Assembly (NCBI RefSeq): GCF_019970045.1
Contig: NZ_JAHXYI010000003.1
Coordinates: 124,001 to 188,000, forward strand
DNA length: 64,000 bases
DNA from: Chryseobacterium sp. GVT01B
GTDB lineage: Bacteria > Bacteroidota > Bacteroidia > Flavobacteriales > Weeksellaceae
Direction: 5' to 3'
Shown in pieces: positions 36,543 to 45,709 of this stretch (position 1 is its first letter; every line of letters starts with the position of its first letter). Made by a program: the position numbers and the translations under genes. The notes under the pieces are model-generated. The model ran no database searches. It had not been told where the DNA came from and saw only the letters and a program-made list of their open reading frames with translations.

Positions 36543-37787
36543 ATGAATATAAAAAGTAAAATTAGATTAACAATATATTCACTATTAATAATGAGCAGTT
36601 TAAGCTGCCAGGAAAAAAAGCGAAGTTCTGACAATAGTCAAAAAACAATAAGTATGAATGATGATACTATAACACTAAAGGTCCTAAAAAAACAATTGCA
36701 GGAAGGTGCAGGTAAATCAATTGATGAAGCAAGTGCTGAGCTAGCTAAAATACCATTTGAGATGGAAGAACTTGATGTATCAGCTGAAACCGCAAAAAAA
36801 ATTTTGCAATCTAATGGTTTTAAGGAATTGTCTGATAGTGAATTTAGTAATAAAATTAAAAATATTTTTGGAAGAATAGTAGACCCTAATTCAGGTAATT
36901 CGTTTTTATATGTAAATTATTTTGACAGATGTGATAGAAACTTTGTTACCTATAGTAATAATAGCGTTGATTATGAAGGTGGGTATATTGATAAACAAAG
37001 AAAACTTTTCACTGACTTTTATTACCTGCCAGAAATTCTTGATTATCAAAAAGAATATCCCAAATTAAGTGACGGTGAGTCCAGTAAAATTATTAGAAAA
37101 TCAAGTTCACAAGTAGATGTTGAAATACCACACTGGAAAGATGTTACTGGTTTAAAAGAACAAAGAAAGGTAAATATCCAAAGAATCATCGCCAGAAATA
37201 TGTATTTGTTTAATGATAATAAAACATATATCATTTGGTTGGTAACTCATGATAAAAACTTTATAAAGTTATTGGTTAAAAATTTTGGTTATGATAGAGA
37301 GCCTAAGTTTAATGAAGTGCTTATTAATGAATATATTCAGTCTAAAGATCAATATAAAATAGGAGAGCTTATCTTTGCTAAAAACTGCAATAAAGAATTA
37401 GAAATACGGAATGGAATATTGCAGAGTTTGGCTGATAGCTATCAAAGGAGTTCAAATCCTAAAGATTTATTTGGATTAATGGAGTTCTGTTCAAAACTAT
37501 TAGAGACAGATGAATACGATAATTATTCTGAAAAAGAGAAAATTAAAATGGTAGCTTATCTGGCAAATACCTATGATTTTCTCTTCAAAAAGAATCATAG
37601 GCATCAGGATGGTTGGGATCCGCGATGGAATATTTTAGGAGCATATTTTGAAGATGATTCAAGAAGTAAAATTAAATGGTCCCAGTTAAAAGAAGAAATG
37701 CAAAAGAATAATTACTATAATTTATCTAATTTAAAAGAAGCTATGACCTATGCCGAAGGATTTGATAGTGTAGGTGCCCCAGATTAA
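36543..37787 (+). CDS. Lipoprotein, candidate immunity protein to the PAAR effector
   Basis: 414 residues. Signal peptide with lipobox SSLSC and a lipidated Cys at about residue 22 (LTIYSLLIMSSLSCQEKK). The N-terminal part is helical (LQEGAGKSIDEASAELAKIP), and the C-terminal half has repeat-like helices (LQSLADSYQRSSNPKDLFGL). No recognised family. It starts 15 bp after the effector stop and ends before a terminator. An effector with peptidoglycan-cutting domains acts in the periplasm, where a lipoprotein immunity factor would be needed. Codon use is more AT-rich than in neighbouring housekeeping genes. Confidence 0.6.
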   Translation: MNIKSKIRLTIYSLLIMSSLSCQEKKRSSDNSQKTISMNDDTITLKVLKKQLQEGAGKSIDEASAELAKIPFEMEELDVSAETAKKILQSNGFKELSDSEFSNKIKNIFGRIVDPNSGNSFLYVNYFDRCDRNFVTYSNNSVDYEGGYIDKQRKLFTDFYYLPEILDYQKEYPKLSDGESSKIIRKSSSQVDVEIPHWKDVTGLKEQRKVNIQRIIARNMYLFNDNKTYIIWLVTHDKNFIKLLVKNFGYDREPKFNEVLINEYIQSKDQYKIGELIFAKNCNKELEIRNGILQSLADSYQRSSNPKDLFGLMEFCSKLLETDEYDNYSEKEKIKMVAYLANTYDFLFKKNHRHQDGWDPRWNILGAYFEDDSRSKIKWSQLKEEMQKNNYYNLSNLKEAMTYAEGFDSVGAPD

Positions 37788-37826
37788 TTTATAAAAAATA
37801 AATGATTTTGGCAATGAATAAATAAA

Positions 37827-37863
37827 AAGCCAGTTCCCGATATGTTAGGAACTGGCCTTTTAT
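37827..37863. terminator. Terminator at the end of the T6SS cargo operon
   Basis: GCCAGTTCC (37829-37837) pairs with GGAACTGGC (37848-37856), with A-rich flank before and T-rich flank after. It lies between convergent genes and probably serves both. Confidence 0.85.
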
Positions 37864-37878
37864 TTTTAAGTTATAACT

Positions 37879-39225
37879 TTAAGGAAGTGTTGAAAAATCG
37901 ATATTAGGAGCTTGCGAAGGTGCTGTAACAGAAAACTGTGTGCCGGGTGCAACAGTTGTATTAAAAAATCCTCCATTTTGTAAAAAGAAAGCATTGCCGG
38001 CTGTTCCTCCCATTGCATCTATTCTTTGTTTTGCATTATAGGTATTATCTACACTAAACTTTGCTCCCGAAACAGCGATCCAGTCGCCGTTTGAAGTTCT
38101 TACCCATTGATTTTTGAATTCTGCTTTTCTGCCCTGATATCCATTTTCAGGATTGAAATTTTCAACGAAGCTATAGAAGCTTTTAAGATAAGTACTGGTT
38201 TGAGGTCGCTTCCAGCTGGCGATCAGTTTCCATGTTGTTGTATCAGGTGATAAAAACCAGGCTGTAAAATCTGTTTTCCCGGTTCCGTCCGGTTCGCCTT
38301 TTAATAAGAATTTATAGGTTTGTCCTGCACTCCAGTTGTATTTATAATAGCTTTGTCCACCAGAACCCTCATTACCAAATTCTCCAATTGTTACTCCAGC
38401 ACCTGCTCTGTTCAGAATAATTTTATGGTCAGGAGGAATATTATTCGGATCATCAGTATCAAATGGGCTCCACACAGAGAATAAAATTCTTCTTTCTGTA
38501 TCAGAATTCACCTGCATTCCAAAATAGCCTGCACTAAAACCATTAGCCATAAAATAAGAACCAATTTTATCTTCTCCTGCAGGAACTGTTACTTCGTTGT
38601 AATAATAGCTGACATTATTGGTAGTTGGAATTACATAGTTCAGATGGCAGGAAGGTCCTCTGCGCGACCAATAATAGTAAGAAGGATCATTACTGTAAAC
38701 ATTGGTGCCTGTAGAAGCTGTACCGCTGAAAGTAACATCCGTAACATCTGCAAAGTATCCACCGGTTTTAGAAATACCCTGAAGATCAACTTTTACATAA
38801 CCCGGAGTAGAAACGGTAAAATCTCCAACAGTATAATCTGTATAGGCCGATCCCGTTAAAGTAATATTTTTGGATGTGCTGCCCACAGTTACTTTTACAA
38901 CACTTGTACCTGAAGGAACAGAAGCTTTTAATCCTATGTTTAATGTTCCTGTATTGCTCACTCTGAAATAAGTGCTGATAACAGTTGAGGAGTTGGTCCA
39001 GTTACCTAAATTGGAGGAAGTGATCACTTCGTTGGCTCCCGAAGGTTTTACTGTAAAAAAAGAATTCCCGGCAACAGGTACATTGAAGGACGATGCGTTC
39101 TTTAATGCTGAGACATTTTTTTGTGCAGCAGCAGTGTCCTCTGTTACCATAGGTGTTTCTGCACAGGATTGAAAAACAAGCAGAGCGACACCCAGAAAAG
39201 TATCGGCAAATAATTTTATTCTCAT
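37879..39225 (-). CDS. DUF5077/DUF3472 surface lipoprotein
   Basis: 448 residues with a signal peptide and lipobox VFQSC, followed by an acidic/Ala-rich tether. The N-terminal half (about 50-170) looks like a DUF5077 beta-sandwich (TGTLNIGLKASVPSGTSVVK, ..GYVKVDLQGISKTGGYFADV). The C-terminal half (about 180-415) is DUF3472-like (FMANGFSAGYFGMQVNSDTE, RILFSVWSPFDTDDP). Such proteins are probably exported carbohydrate-binding or surface lipoproteins; no activity is established to my knowledge. It lies inside the tRNA-Phe repeats but on the opposite strand to the T6SS genes, so it may or may not belong to the same acquired block. Confidence 0.82.
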   Translation of the reverse strand: MRIKLFADTFLGVALLVFQSCAETPMVTEDTAAAQKNVSALKNASSFNVPVAGNSFFTVKPSGANEVITSSNLGNWTNSSTVISTYFRVSNTGTLNIGLKASVPSGTSVVKVTVGSTSKNITLTGSAYTDYTVGDFTVSTPGYVKVDLQGISKTGGYFADVTDVTFSGTASTGTNVYSNDPSYYYWSRRGPSCHLNYVIPTTNNVSYYYNEVTVPAGEDKIGSYFMANGFSAGYFGMQVNSDTERRILFSVWSPFDTDDPNNIPPDHKIILNRAGAGVTIGEFGNEGSGGQSYYKYNWSAGQTYKFLLKGEPDGTGKTDFTAWFLSPDTTTWKLIASWKRPQTSTYLKSFYSFVENFNPENGYQGRKAEFKNQWVRTSNGDWIAVSGAKFSVDNTYNAKQRIDAMGGTAGNAFFLQNGGFFNTTVAPGTQFSVTAPSQAPNIDFSTLP

Positions 39226-39415
39226 AATAGTATTTGTAATTTGGTTTACAATACTAAATTAAGTTTTACCGATCAAATAAAAAATTAATTCCCATCTTTT
39301 TGATTAATTTTTATTTTTTTGAACAGATTCGTTGTCTAAAAGTATAATAGGTTTAAATCATCGTTTTTCAATATTCTTGGGAAATATTAGGAGGAAAAGA
39401 GAGGTATATAAAAAC

Positions 39416-39446
39416 AAAAAAACCTCTAAACTGAATTAGAGGTTTT
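39416..39446 (-). terminator. Terminator of tRNA-Phe (right copy)
   Basis: Same 10-bp stem AAACCTCTAA/TTAGAGGTTT followed by T on the minus strand; the loop differs from the left copy. Confidence 0.85.
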
Positions 39447-39450
39447 CAAG

Positions 39451-39523
39451 TGGTTTCTCCAGGAATCGAACCAGGGACACATGGATTTTCAATCCATTGC
39501 TCTACCAACTGAGCTAAGAAACC
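39451..39523 (-). tRNA. tRNA-Phe (anticodon GAA), right copy
   Basis: 73 nt, identical in sequence to the copy at 26537-26609, including the T-T mismatch in the T stem; no encoded CCA. Confidence 0.96.
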
Positions 39524-39564
39524 ATTTATGTTTTTGTTTATTACTTCGTTGTTTTAAAGTGATG

Positions 39565-39595
39565 CAAAAGTAGTAAGTTTTAGTATACAAAGCAA
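39565..39595 (-). promoter_or_regulatory. Promoter of tRNA-Phe (right copy)
   Basis: TACTTTTG on the minus strand (39565-39572) with TTG at 39593-39595, a 20-bp spacer as in the left copy. The -33 element lies just outside the conserved repeat, but the ACTTGC context is preserved. Confidence 0.65.
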
Positions 39596-39631
39596 GTATT
39601 CATCGTACTTTTTTTGAATAAAGTTAAAAAC

Positions 39632-41473
39632 TTACTGATTATCAGCCGGATTATTTTCCTGCTCCTTTCTGATCTGCTCACTCATCTCTTCCAATACCGG
39701 TTTGATCGTGTTTTCCGGAAGATCACTGATTCGGATATACATCAATCCGTCTATCGCATCATTGAAGTTCGGATCTACGTTGAATGCAATTACTTTTGCA
39801 TTTTGCTTGATGTATTTTTTGATCAGAACAGGCAGTCTCAATTCAGGCTCAAGATCATCAATAATTTTGTCCAGTTTATTAAGATCAGATTCCATTTCCT
39901 CAAAGAAAATATTTTTATCCCTGTCACGAAGCTTTACCTTATATTCATTCCTTGGAGTGATATATTGTGCTACTGCAGAATCAAAATAATTGGAACGCAT
40001 AAATTCAATCATCAGAGATTTTGAAAATTCCGAAAATTTATTCGAAATACTTACACCGCCCATAAGGAATTTATGATCAGGATTCCTCAGGCATACATGT
40101 ACAATCCCTCTCCATAAAAGGAAGAGTGGAAGCGGTTTCTGCTGATATTCCTGGCAGATATAAGCACGGCCCATTTCAATTACCTTTTTAAAGAAAGGGT
40201 GAATATCCTGTTCAAACTCAAATAAAGAGCTTGTATAGAAGCCTTTGATGCCATATTTCTTCATGACCTCTCTACCCAATGCCATTCTGTAAGCACCAGC
40301 CAGTTTTTTCTCACCATTGTCCCAAAGGAAAAGATGGTGGTAATGCTTATCATACTCATCAAGGTCAAATGGAAGATTACTTCCTTCACCTACCGCACGG
40401 AAAGTAAGCTCTCTCTGACGTCCGATTTCCCTCATAATAGAAGGGATTTCCTCGTAAGTCGTAAAGTAGATTTCGTAATTTCCGTTACTGAACAGCATTT
40501 TGTCAGTTCCTCTCAATTTATCAACATCTTTAATGATGTCTTCCAGAGGTGTTTCATCAATGATATTCTGAACAATATTTTCTTCTTTCAATAAAGGAAA
40601 CTTCACAGATAAATTCTGAAGATTGATGCTTTGAGCAAGAGATTTTCTTTTTTCATAGTAAGATTTCATCATATAAACCTTACGTTTCAGAAACTCTCCC
40701 AATTCCTCAATTGTTTCCATGTCATCCATTGCCTTTACAGTGATTGGGCGCCCGATTCTGATTCTGATAGGTTTTTCTCTGTCATTCATCATTTCTGCGG
40801 GAAGCATCAAAGTCTGCAAATTCGGATGAAGCTTAGCCACTTGATAAAAAAGACGGCTGTTCTTAGCATGGAAATACATAGGAACTACCGGCACTTTAGC
40901 CATTCTTATAAGCTTAAGTGCCGTTTTTTCCCATTCCTTATCTAAAATTTCTCCGTAAGGATTGTTCTTGTTGGAAACTTCTCCTGCCGGGAAAATGCCT
41001 ACACAGCCTCCGTTTTGTAAATGCTTGAGTGTTTCACGCATTCCTGAAGAGCTGCTGTAAGCTTCTTTTCTGTTTTCAAAAGGATTTACAGCGATTACAA
41101 ACGGTTCCATTGGTTTGATCTTTTCCAAAAGGAAATTTCCCATTACCTTGAAATCCGGGCGAACCTCTGATAAGACCTTGCACATCAAAATTCCGTCAAT
41201 TGCACCCAGCGGGTGGTTTGAAACCAGAATAAACGGTCCCGTTTTCGGAATCTTTGCCAGATCTTCTTCAAAAGCTACATAGCTTAGGTTTCTTTCTCTT
41301 ACAAATGAGTCGAAAAAGTCTTTGCCTTCCTTATCTTTTAGTTTGTCGTATAATTTATTTACTTCGTTTATTTTAGCAATGCTCATCACAGCAGATGCTA
41401 CCGGATTCTTGAGGAACCCAAGTTTACTTAAGCCGGAAGCTTTGATCAGATCGTTTTTCGAAATTAAACTCAT
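39632..41473 (-). CDS. olsF: Bifunctional OlsF-type acyltransferase (PlsC + GNAT domains)
   Basis: 613 residues with two domains. Residues ~60-275 are a PlsC-type lysophospholipid acyltransferase with SNHPLGAIDG (HX4D-like block) and FPAGEVSNK. Residues ~320-590 are a GNAT/hemolysin-like N-acyltransferase with SLFEFEQDIHPFFKKVIEMG and FLLWRGIVHVCLRN. This fusion matches OlsF, shown in Serratia and Flavobacterium johnsoniae to make ornithine lipids by N- and then O-acylation; in other Bacteroidetes related enzymes use glycine. The amino-acid head group here is not determined. It lies 22 bp downstream of the aspartate kinase gene and is probably co-transcribed. Confidence 0.82.
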   Translation of the reverse strand: MSLISKNDLIKASGLSKLGFLKNPVASAVMSIAKINEVNKLYDKLKDKEGKDFFDSFVRERNLSYVAFEEDLAKIPKTGPFILVSNHPLGAIDGILMCKVLSEVRPDFKVMGNFLLEKIKPMEPFVIAVNPFENRKEAYSSSSGMRETLKHLQNGGCVGIFPAGEVSNKNNPYGEILDKEWEKTALKLIRMAKVPVVPMYFHAKNSRLFYQVAKLHPNLQTLMLPAEMMNDREKPIRIRIGRPITVKAMDDMETIEELGEFLKRKVYMMKSYYEKRKSLAQSINLQNLSVKFPLLKEENIVQNIIDETPLEDIIKDVDKLRGTDKMLFSNGNYEIYFTTYEEIPSIMREIGRQRELTFRAVGEGSNLPFDLDEYDKHYHHLFLWDNGEKKLAGAYRMALGREVMKKYGIKGFYTSSLFEFEQDIHPFFKKVIEMGRAYICQEYQQKPLPLFLLWRGIVHVCLRNPDHKFLMGGVSISNKFSEFSKSLMIEFMRSNYFDSAVAQYITPRNEYKVKLRDRDKNIFFEEMESDLNKLDKIIDDLEPELRLPVLIKKYIKQNAKVIAFNVDPNFNDAIDGLMYIRISDLPENTIKPVLEEMSEQIRKEQENNPADNQ

Positions 41474-41495
41474 GTGTGTTTAGTCGCAATTAATA

Positions 41496-42734
41496 TTATT
41501 GTGTTACCATTTGAAGAGTATTCTTGGAAATTTGTTCCAATAATACATTTTTTTCATGGTAAAATTTATCAATGTGATCCATCTTCGCATTTCTTACTGT
41601 GAATAAAGATACATTTTTAATTGCTTCGGTTTTAAAAATTTTTTGAAGCTCCTGATTGAGTTCATCTATATGATTAAATTTATCTTCCAGGCACAATGCC
41701 AGTGAGATAGCAGAATTCTGCATCAGAGAAACCTTGATCTTATATTTAGACAGATATCCAAAAATTAAGCTCATATGGTCTTCTGCAATAAAAGAAAAAT
41801 CTCTTGTTGATATTTTCAGAAGATCCTGATTTTCTTTTAGAATATAAGATTCTTCCTGTTGGTTTTTGTCGGAAGCACCTACTTTGGTTCCTTCTTTAGT
41901 AGGATCTACGAAAGATTTTACATAAAAAGGAATACTTTTTTGCTGTAATGGCTGTAATGTTTTCGGGTGAATAACGCTTGCTCCGTAATAAGCCATTTCA
42001 ATCGCTTCTTCATAAGAGATGTTGGAAAGAAGAGAAACGTCATTGAATTTTCTTGGATCTCCTGTCATTACTCCCGGTACATCTTTCCAGATCGTCATCG
42101 CTTCAGCATTTAAGCAATAAGCAAAAATAGCAGCAGAATAGTCTGAACCTTCTCTTCCTAATGTTACCGTAAAATTGTTTTCGTCAGAACCAATGAATCC
42201 CTGGGTTACATAGCAGATCTCAGGATTCAGATTAGAAATAAATTCTTCAGTTCTTACCCAATCTACCGTACCTTCTCTATATGAATTATCCGTTTTCACA
42301 TAATCTCTGGCATCAAGCCATTGATTGGTAAATTGAATTTCATTCAGATATTCACTCAGGATTTTCGTGGAAATCATTTCTCCGCAGCTTACTACCTGAT
42401 CGTAAACAAAGTTGTAGTTGGGAGACTTATTTCTTCTTAAAAAAGAATCAATATCATCGAAAAAGAGATTGATTTCTGCAAAAACCGCATGATTTTCAGG
42501 AAAAAGACCTTCCGCAATCTCCATGTGTTTTCGTTTTATCTTTTCAATCTCAGTTTGATAGTTATCTTTTTTGAAATAAAGTTCTACAACTTTTTCCAAC
42601 TCGTTTGTCGTCTTGCCCATTGCTGATATCACCAGCAAACATTTGGCAAATCCCTGGCTTTTTAGAACCATAGACACGTTTTTCACACTTTCGGCATCTT
42701 TTACAGATGCTCCACCAAACTTGAAAATTTTCAT
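41496..42734 (-). CDS. lysC: Aspartate kinase
   Basis: 412 residues from ATG 42734, which places KIFKFGGASVKDAESV at the N-terminus as in the family; the open frame extends 20 codons further without homology. The catalytic kinase domain includes VTLGREGSDYSAAIFAYCLN and IWKDVPGVMTGDPR. The C-terminal ~110 residues contain ACT-type regulatory folds. It phosphorylates aspartate, the first step to lysine, threonine, methionine and diaminopimelate. It is monofunctional: no homoserine dehydrogenase domain. Confidence 0.92.
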   Translation of the reverse strand: MKIFKFGGASVKDAESVKNVSMVLKSQGFAKCLLVISAMGKTTNELEKVVELYFKKDNYQTEIEKIKRKHMEIAEGLFPENHAVFAEINLFFDDIDSFLRRNKSPNYNFVYDQVVSCGEMISTKILSEYLNEIQFTNQWLDARDYVKTDNSYREGTVDWVRTEEFISNLNPEICYVTQGFIGSDENNFTVTLGREGSDYSAAIFAYCLNAEAMTIWKDVPGVMTGDPRKFNDVSLLSNISYEEAIEMAYYGASVIHPKTLQPLQQKSIPFYVKSFVDPTKEGTKVGASDKNQQEESYILKENQDLLKISTRDFSFIAEDHMSLIFGYLSKYKIKVSLMQNSAISLALCLEDKFNHIDELNQELQKIFKTEAIKNVSLFTVRNAKMDHIDKFYHEKNVLLEQISKNTLQMVTQ

Positions 42735-43058
42735 TAAATTGTTAAAAATAAAATTGTTAGATAAAAAATTACATGAGTTTTTTACGGACGTCAAAATTAT
42801 AAATTTACAACGAGATATGAAATAGCCTGACCCGGAGATCGAATTAAGATTTCCTTAAAATCAACAATTAATGAAATAATTTGAATTTTTCCAGTCTCTG
42901 GTATAACAAATCCGGAGACATTATTTTTAATAACCGCACTGTGTTGTGCTTGTTTTTATTTGTATCGTGTTGGAATACAGTTAATAAGCTCTTTTGTAAT
43001 TAAATTTTCTTAATGCGATAAATTTTCCGAAATTTGGGCAAAACGTAAAAAGAAAAAT
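42735..43058. other. Spacer between divergent lysC and fbp
   Basis: About 320 bp, AT-rich, holding the two divergent promoter regions. No gene, clear hairpin or riboswitch was seen, and no exact TAnnTTTG box at a useful distance for fbp. Confidence 0.5.
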
Positions 43059-44075
43059 ATGTCAAATCAACCATTACAGACTTTAGGAGAATTTCTTATA
43101 GATAAACAGGACGATTTTCAATATTCTACAGGTGAATTTTCTCGTCTTCTGAGCGCAATAAGATTGGCTTCGAAAGTGGTAAACAGAGAAGTAAATAAAG
43201 CCGGAATTGTAGATATTACAGGAGCTGCCGGAAACCAGAATATTCAGGGTGAAGAACAGCAGAAACTGGATGTGATTGCGAATGAAATTTTTATTACGGC
43301 TTTGTCTCAAAGAGAGGTTGTTTGCGGTATTGCGTCTGAGGAAAATGATGATTTTATTGATATTAAATGTGGTGAAAATGGACATTTAAGTAAATATGTT
43401 GTATTGATTGATCCTTTGGACGGATCTTCCAATATTGATGTAAATGTTTCAGTAGGAACTATTTTCTCTATCTACAGAAGAGTTACTGAACCTGGAACTC
43501 CTGTACAGCTGGAAGACTTTTTACAGAAAGGAATCAATCAGATTGCAGCGGGATATGTTATTTACGGTTCTTCTACAATGATTGTTTATACAACAGGAAA
43601 CGGAGTAAACGGATTTACGTTGGATCCTTCTCTAGGAACATATTATCTTTCTCATCCTAACATGACTTTCCCGAAAACAGGTAAAATTTATTCTATCAAC
43701 GAAGGAAATTATATCAAATTTCCTCAGGGAGTAAAAAATTACCTTAAATATTGCCAGATGGAAGAAGGAGACCGTCCTTATACTTCAAGATATATCGGTT
43801 CTTTAGTAGCAGATTTTCATAGAAATATGCTGAAAGGAGGAATTTACATCTATCCTTCTTACTCACAGGCTCCAAATGGTAAATTAAGACTGTTATATGA
43901 ATGTAATCCTATGGCATTCCTTGCAGAACAGGCAGGAGCAAAAGCAACTGACGGGTTTAGAAGAATTCTTGAAATAGAACCTACAGAACTTCACCAGAGA
44001 ATTCCGTTCTTCTGTGGAAGTATAGACATGGTAGAGAAAGCAGAAGAATTCATGCGTATCGACAGTGTAAAATAA
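43059..44075 (+). CDS. fbp: Fructose-1,6-bisphosphatase class I
   Basis: 338 residues. The metal- and substrate-binding motifs are in place: [11 protein letters not shown], the diagnostic [20 protein letters not shown], and the sugar-phosphate site [13 protein letters not shown] with [18 protein letters not shown]. It hydrolyses fructose-1,6-bisphosphate in gluconeogenesis. Its stop codon directly abuts the start codon of menC (TAA then ATG), indicating a two-gene transcript. Confidence 0.97.
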   Translation: MSNQPLQTLGEFLIDKQDDFQYSTGEFSRLLSAIRLASKVVNREVNKAGIVDITGAAGNQNIQGEEQQKLDVIANEIFITALSQREVVCGIASEENDDFIDIKCGENGHLSKYVVLIDPLDGSSNIDVNVSVGTIFSIYRRVTEPGTPVQLEDFLQKGINQIAAGYVIYGSSTMIVYTTGNGVNGFTLDPSLGTYYLSHPNMTFPKTGKIYSINEGNYIKFPQGVKNYLKYCQMEEGDRPYTSRYIGSLVADFHRNMLKGGIYIYPSYSQAPNGKLRLLYECNPMAFLAEQAGAKATDGFRRILEIEPTELHQRIPFFCGSIDMVEKAEEFMRIDSVK

Positions 44076-45086
44076 ATGGAAGCAAATTATTTACAATATT
44101 TATTACAATTTAAACGCCCGAGTGGAACATCTCGCGGCGTTTTGCTTGATAAGGAAACCTTCATCCTCACTATTTCGGAAAACGGAAGAAAAGGAGTAGG
44201 AGAATGTGCTATTTTCAGAGGACTGAGTTTTGATGACAGAGCCGACTATGAAGAAAAACTGAAATGGCTTTGCGAAAATATCAATCAGGATGCATCTTTT
44301 TTGGAAGAAGAACTGAAAGAGTTTCCATCCATCTGGTTTGGGTATGAACAGGCTGTCCAGAACCTGAAACATGGTGATAGTATATATTTTCCAAGCGAAT
44401 TCACTGAAGGTAAATCAGCGATTACCATCAACGGCCTGATCTGGATGGGAGAAGTTGGGTACATGGAAGAACAGATTCAGGAGAAACTGGAAAAAGGATT
44501 TCATTGTATTAAATTAAAAATCGGGGTCGATTGGGAATCTGAGCATATTATTCTCCAGAAATTAAGAGAGAAATTTTCTAAAGATCAGCTGGAGCTTCGT
44601 GTGGATGCCAATGGAGGATTCAGCAAAGAAAAGGCCGTTACTGTTTTACAGCAATTGGCAGATCTTCATATTCATTCCATTGAACAGCCTATCAAAGCCG
44701 GAAACTGGGATGATATGGCAGAATTGTGTGCAAAAACTCCCACTCCGATAGCTTTGGACGAAGAACTCATTGGAATTATTGATCCTGAAGAAAAGAAAAA
44801 ACTTTTAGAAAAAATACAGCCGCAATATATTATTTTGAAACCTGCATTGGTAGGAGGGTTTTGCGGTTCGGATGAATGGATTTCTCTTGCAGAGACTCTA
44901 AATATAGGTTGGTGGATCACTTCAGCTTTGGAAAGCAATATTGGATTGAATGCCATTGCCCAATATACATTTACCAAAAAAAATCCAATGCCTCAAGGTT
45001 TAGGCACTGGAGCTTTATTTGTAAATAATTTTGAATCCGATCTAGAACTCAGAAATGAGCTGCTATGGTTCAAAAAATATAACTGA
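44076..45086 (+). CDS. menC: o-Succinylbenzoate synthase
   Basis: 336 residues, enolase superfamily. Catalytic lysine in KLKIG; metal ligands in RVDANGG, SIEQP and LDEELIG; second acid-base lysine in IILKPALVGG. The N-terminal RPSGTSRGVLL and WITSALESNIGLNAIAQ are as in flavobacterial MenC. It dehydrates SHCHC to o-succinylbenzoate in menaquinone synthesis. An amino-acid epimerase of the same superfamily is possible but less likely. It ends 8 bp from the convergent small peptide gene. Confidence 0.85.
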   Translation: MEANYLQYLLQFKRPSGTSRGVLLDKETFILTISENGRKGVGECAIFRGLSFDDRADYEEKLKWLCENINQDASFLEEELKEFPSIWFGYEQAVQNLKHGDSIYFPSEFTEGKSAITINGLIWMGEVGYMEEQIQEKLEKGFHCIKLKIGVDWESEHIILQKLREKFSKDQLELRVDANGGFSKEKAVTVLQQLADLHIHSIEQPIKAGNWDDMAELCAKTPTPIALDEELIGIIDPEEKKKLLEKIQPQYIILKPALVGGFCGSDEWISLAETLNIGWWITSALESNIGLNAIAQYTFTKKNPMPQGLGTGALFVNNFESDLELRNELLWFKKYN

Positions 45087-45094
45087 AAAGTTAA

Positions 45095-45262
45095 TTAACA
45101 TAATGGTGGAGGTGAATCCGGGCATGTGGTCTGGCCGCAATAGTCAGGCCCCCATGATCTGCAGCACATCGCAACCGGATTCCAGCTGTTACACCCAAGT
45201 GGCGGTCTTCCTCCTTTGATCGTTTTTAATTCTCCTCTTTTGATTTTCTTTAGATTTTTCAT
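45095..45262 (-). CDS. Bacteriocin-like double-glycine leader peptide, 55 aa
   Basis: A 55-residue open frame from ATG (45260-45262) to TAA (45095-45097). The N-terminus MKNLKKIKRGELKTIKGG is the class of short basic leader ending in Gly-Gly seen in bacteriocin-like peptides of Chryseobacterium and relatives. Cleavage after GG18 by a peptidase-containing ABC transporter would release a 37-residue core starting RPPLGC. The core has six cysteines (24, 33, 34, 42, 47, 55), including an adjacent pair, and a proline-rich tail PDSPPPLC. No exporter or modification gene is adjacent. It converges on menC with an 8-bp gap and no terminator. Its role as a bacteriocin is unproven. Confidence 0.75.
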   Translation of the reverse strand: MKNLKKIKRGELKTIKGGRPPLGCNSWNPVAMCCRSWGPDYCGQTTCPDSPPPLC

Positions 45263-45709
45263 GATATTAATTTTATTTGATTGATAAGTAAATGTCGAAA
45301 ACTTTTTTCAATTATACAACAAGTGGGGAATTATTTAATAATATTTAACAATTCCTCTGAAATGTTTGTATAGTATTGAATATGAATTGGGTTGGTTTCT
45401 GTTTTTCTACAAGTAATCCCTTCCTGTTCAGAATATTTAAAATGTTTTTAATCCGGTCTGTAGGAAAAACCTGGTAGTGGTGGATCGAATACTTTGTTGA
45501 TTTAGAGGTTGTTACACAATTAAATCACATCTTTTACGAAAATAGCTTTCTTTATATAGTTTAATATATCAGAAAACCTTTTTTTAATCTGTCCCATAAT
45601 TAAAAATTGTAATTCCCTAATGTATGAATTAGCAATCATTATGCCATACTGCTGCATCGGGCTAATTTTAACATAAAGTTCTTTTTTTAAGAATTATTTT
45701 AATTACTTA
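45263..45709. other. Spacer upstream of the bacteriocin-like gene
   Basis: About 450 bp, AT-rich. On the minus strand 45345-45524 is an open stretch of 59 codons without a start codon (containing TDRIKNILNILNRKGLLVEK) that resembles a winged-helix fragment; it could be a gene remnant or chance. No other gene, RNA or terminator was recognised. Confidence 0.45.

Larger units (their letters stand above)
39415..39572 (+). repeat. 158-bp direct repeat with tRNA-Phe, right copy
   Basis: Right partner of 26501-26658: same orientation, ungapped, about four differences, including complete tRNA, terminator and -7 box. Confidence 0.9.

Noticed and set aside
27149..37787. Complete type VI secretion apparatus
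   Set aside because: Only expelled parts and cargo are present; no sheath, baseplate, membrane-complex or ClpV gene was found in the window.
26501..39572. Classical integrative element with integrase and att sites in the tRNA
   Set aside because: No integrase, relaxase, phage structural or conjugation gene lies between the repeats, and whole tRNA genes, not 3' fragments, are duplicated.
45345..45524. Minus-strand open stretch of 59 codons resembling a winged-helix fragment
   Set aside because: No start codon, preceded by a stop, similarity only by eye. At most a gene remnant; mentioned in the spacer entry.
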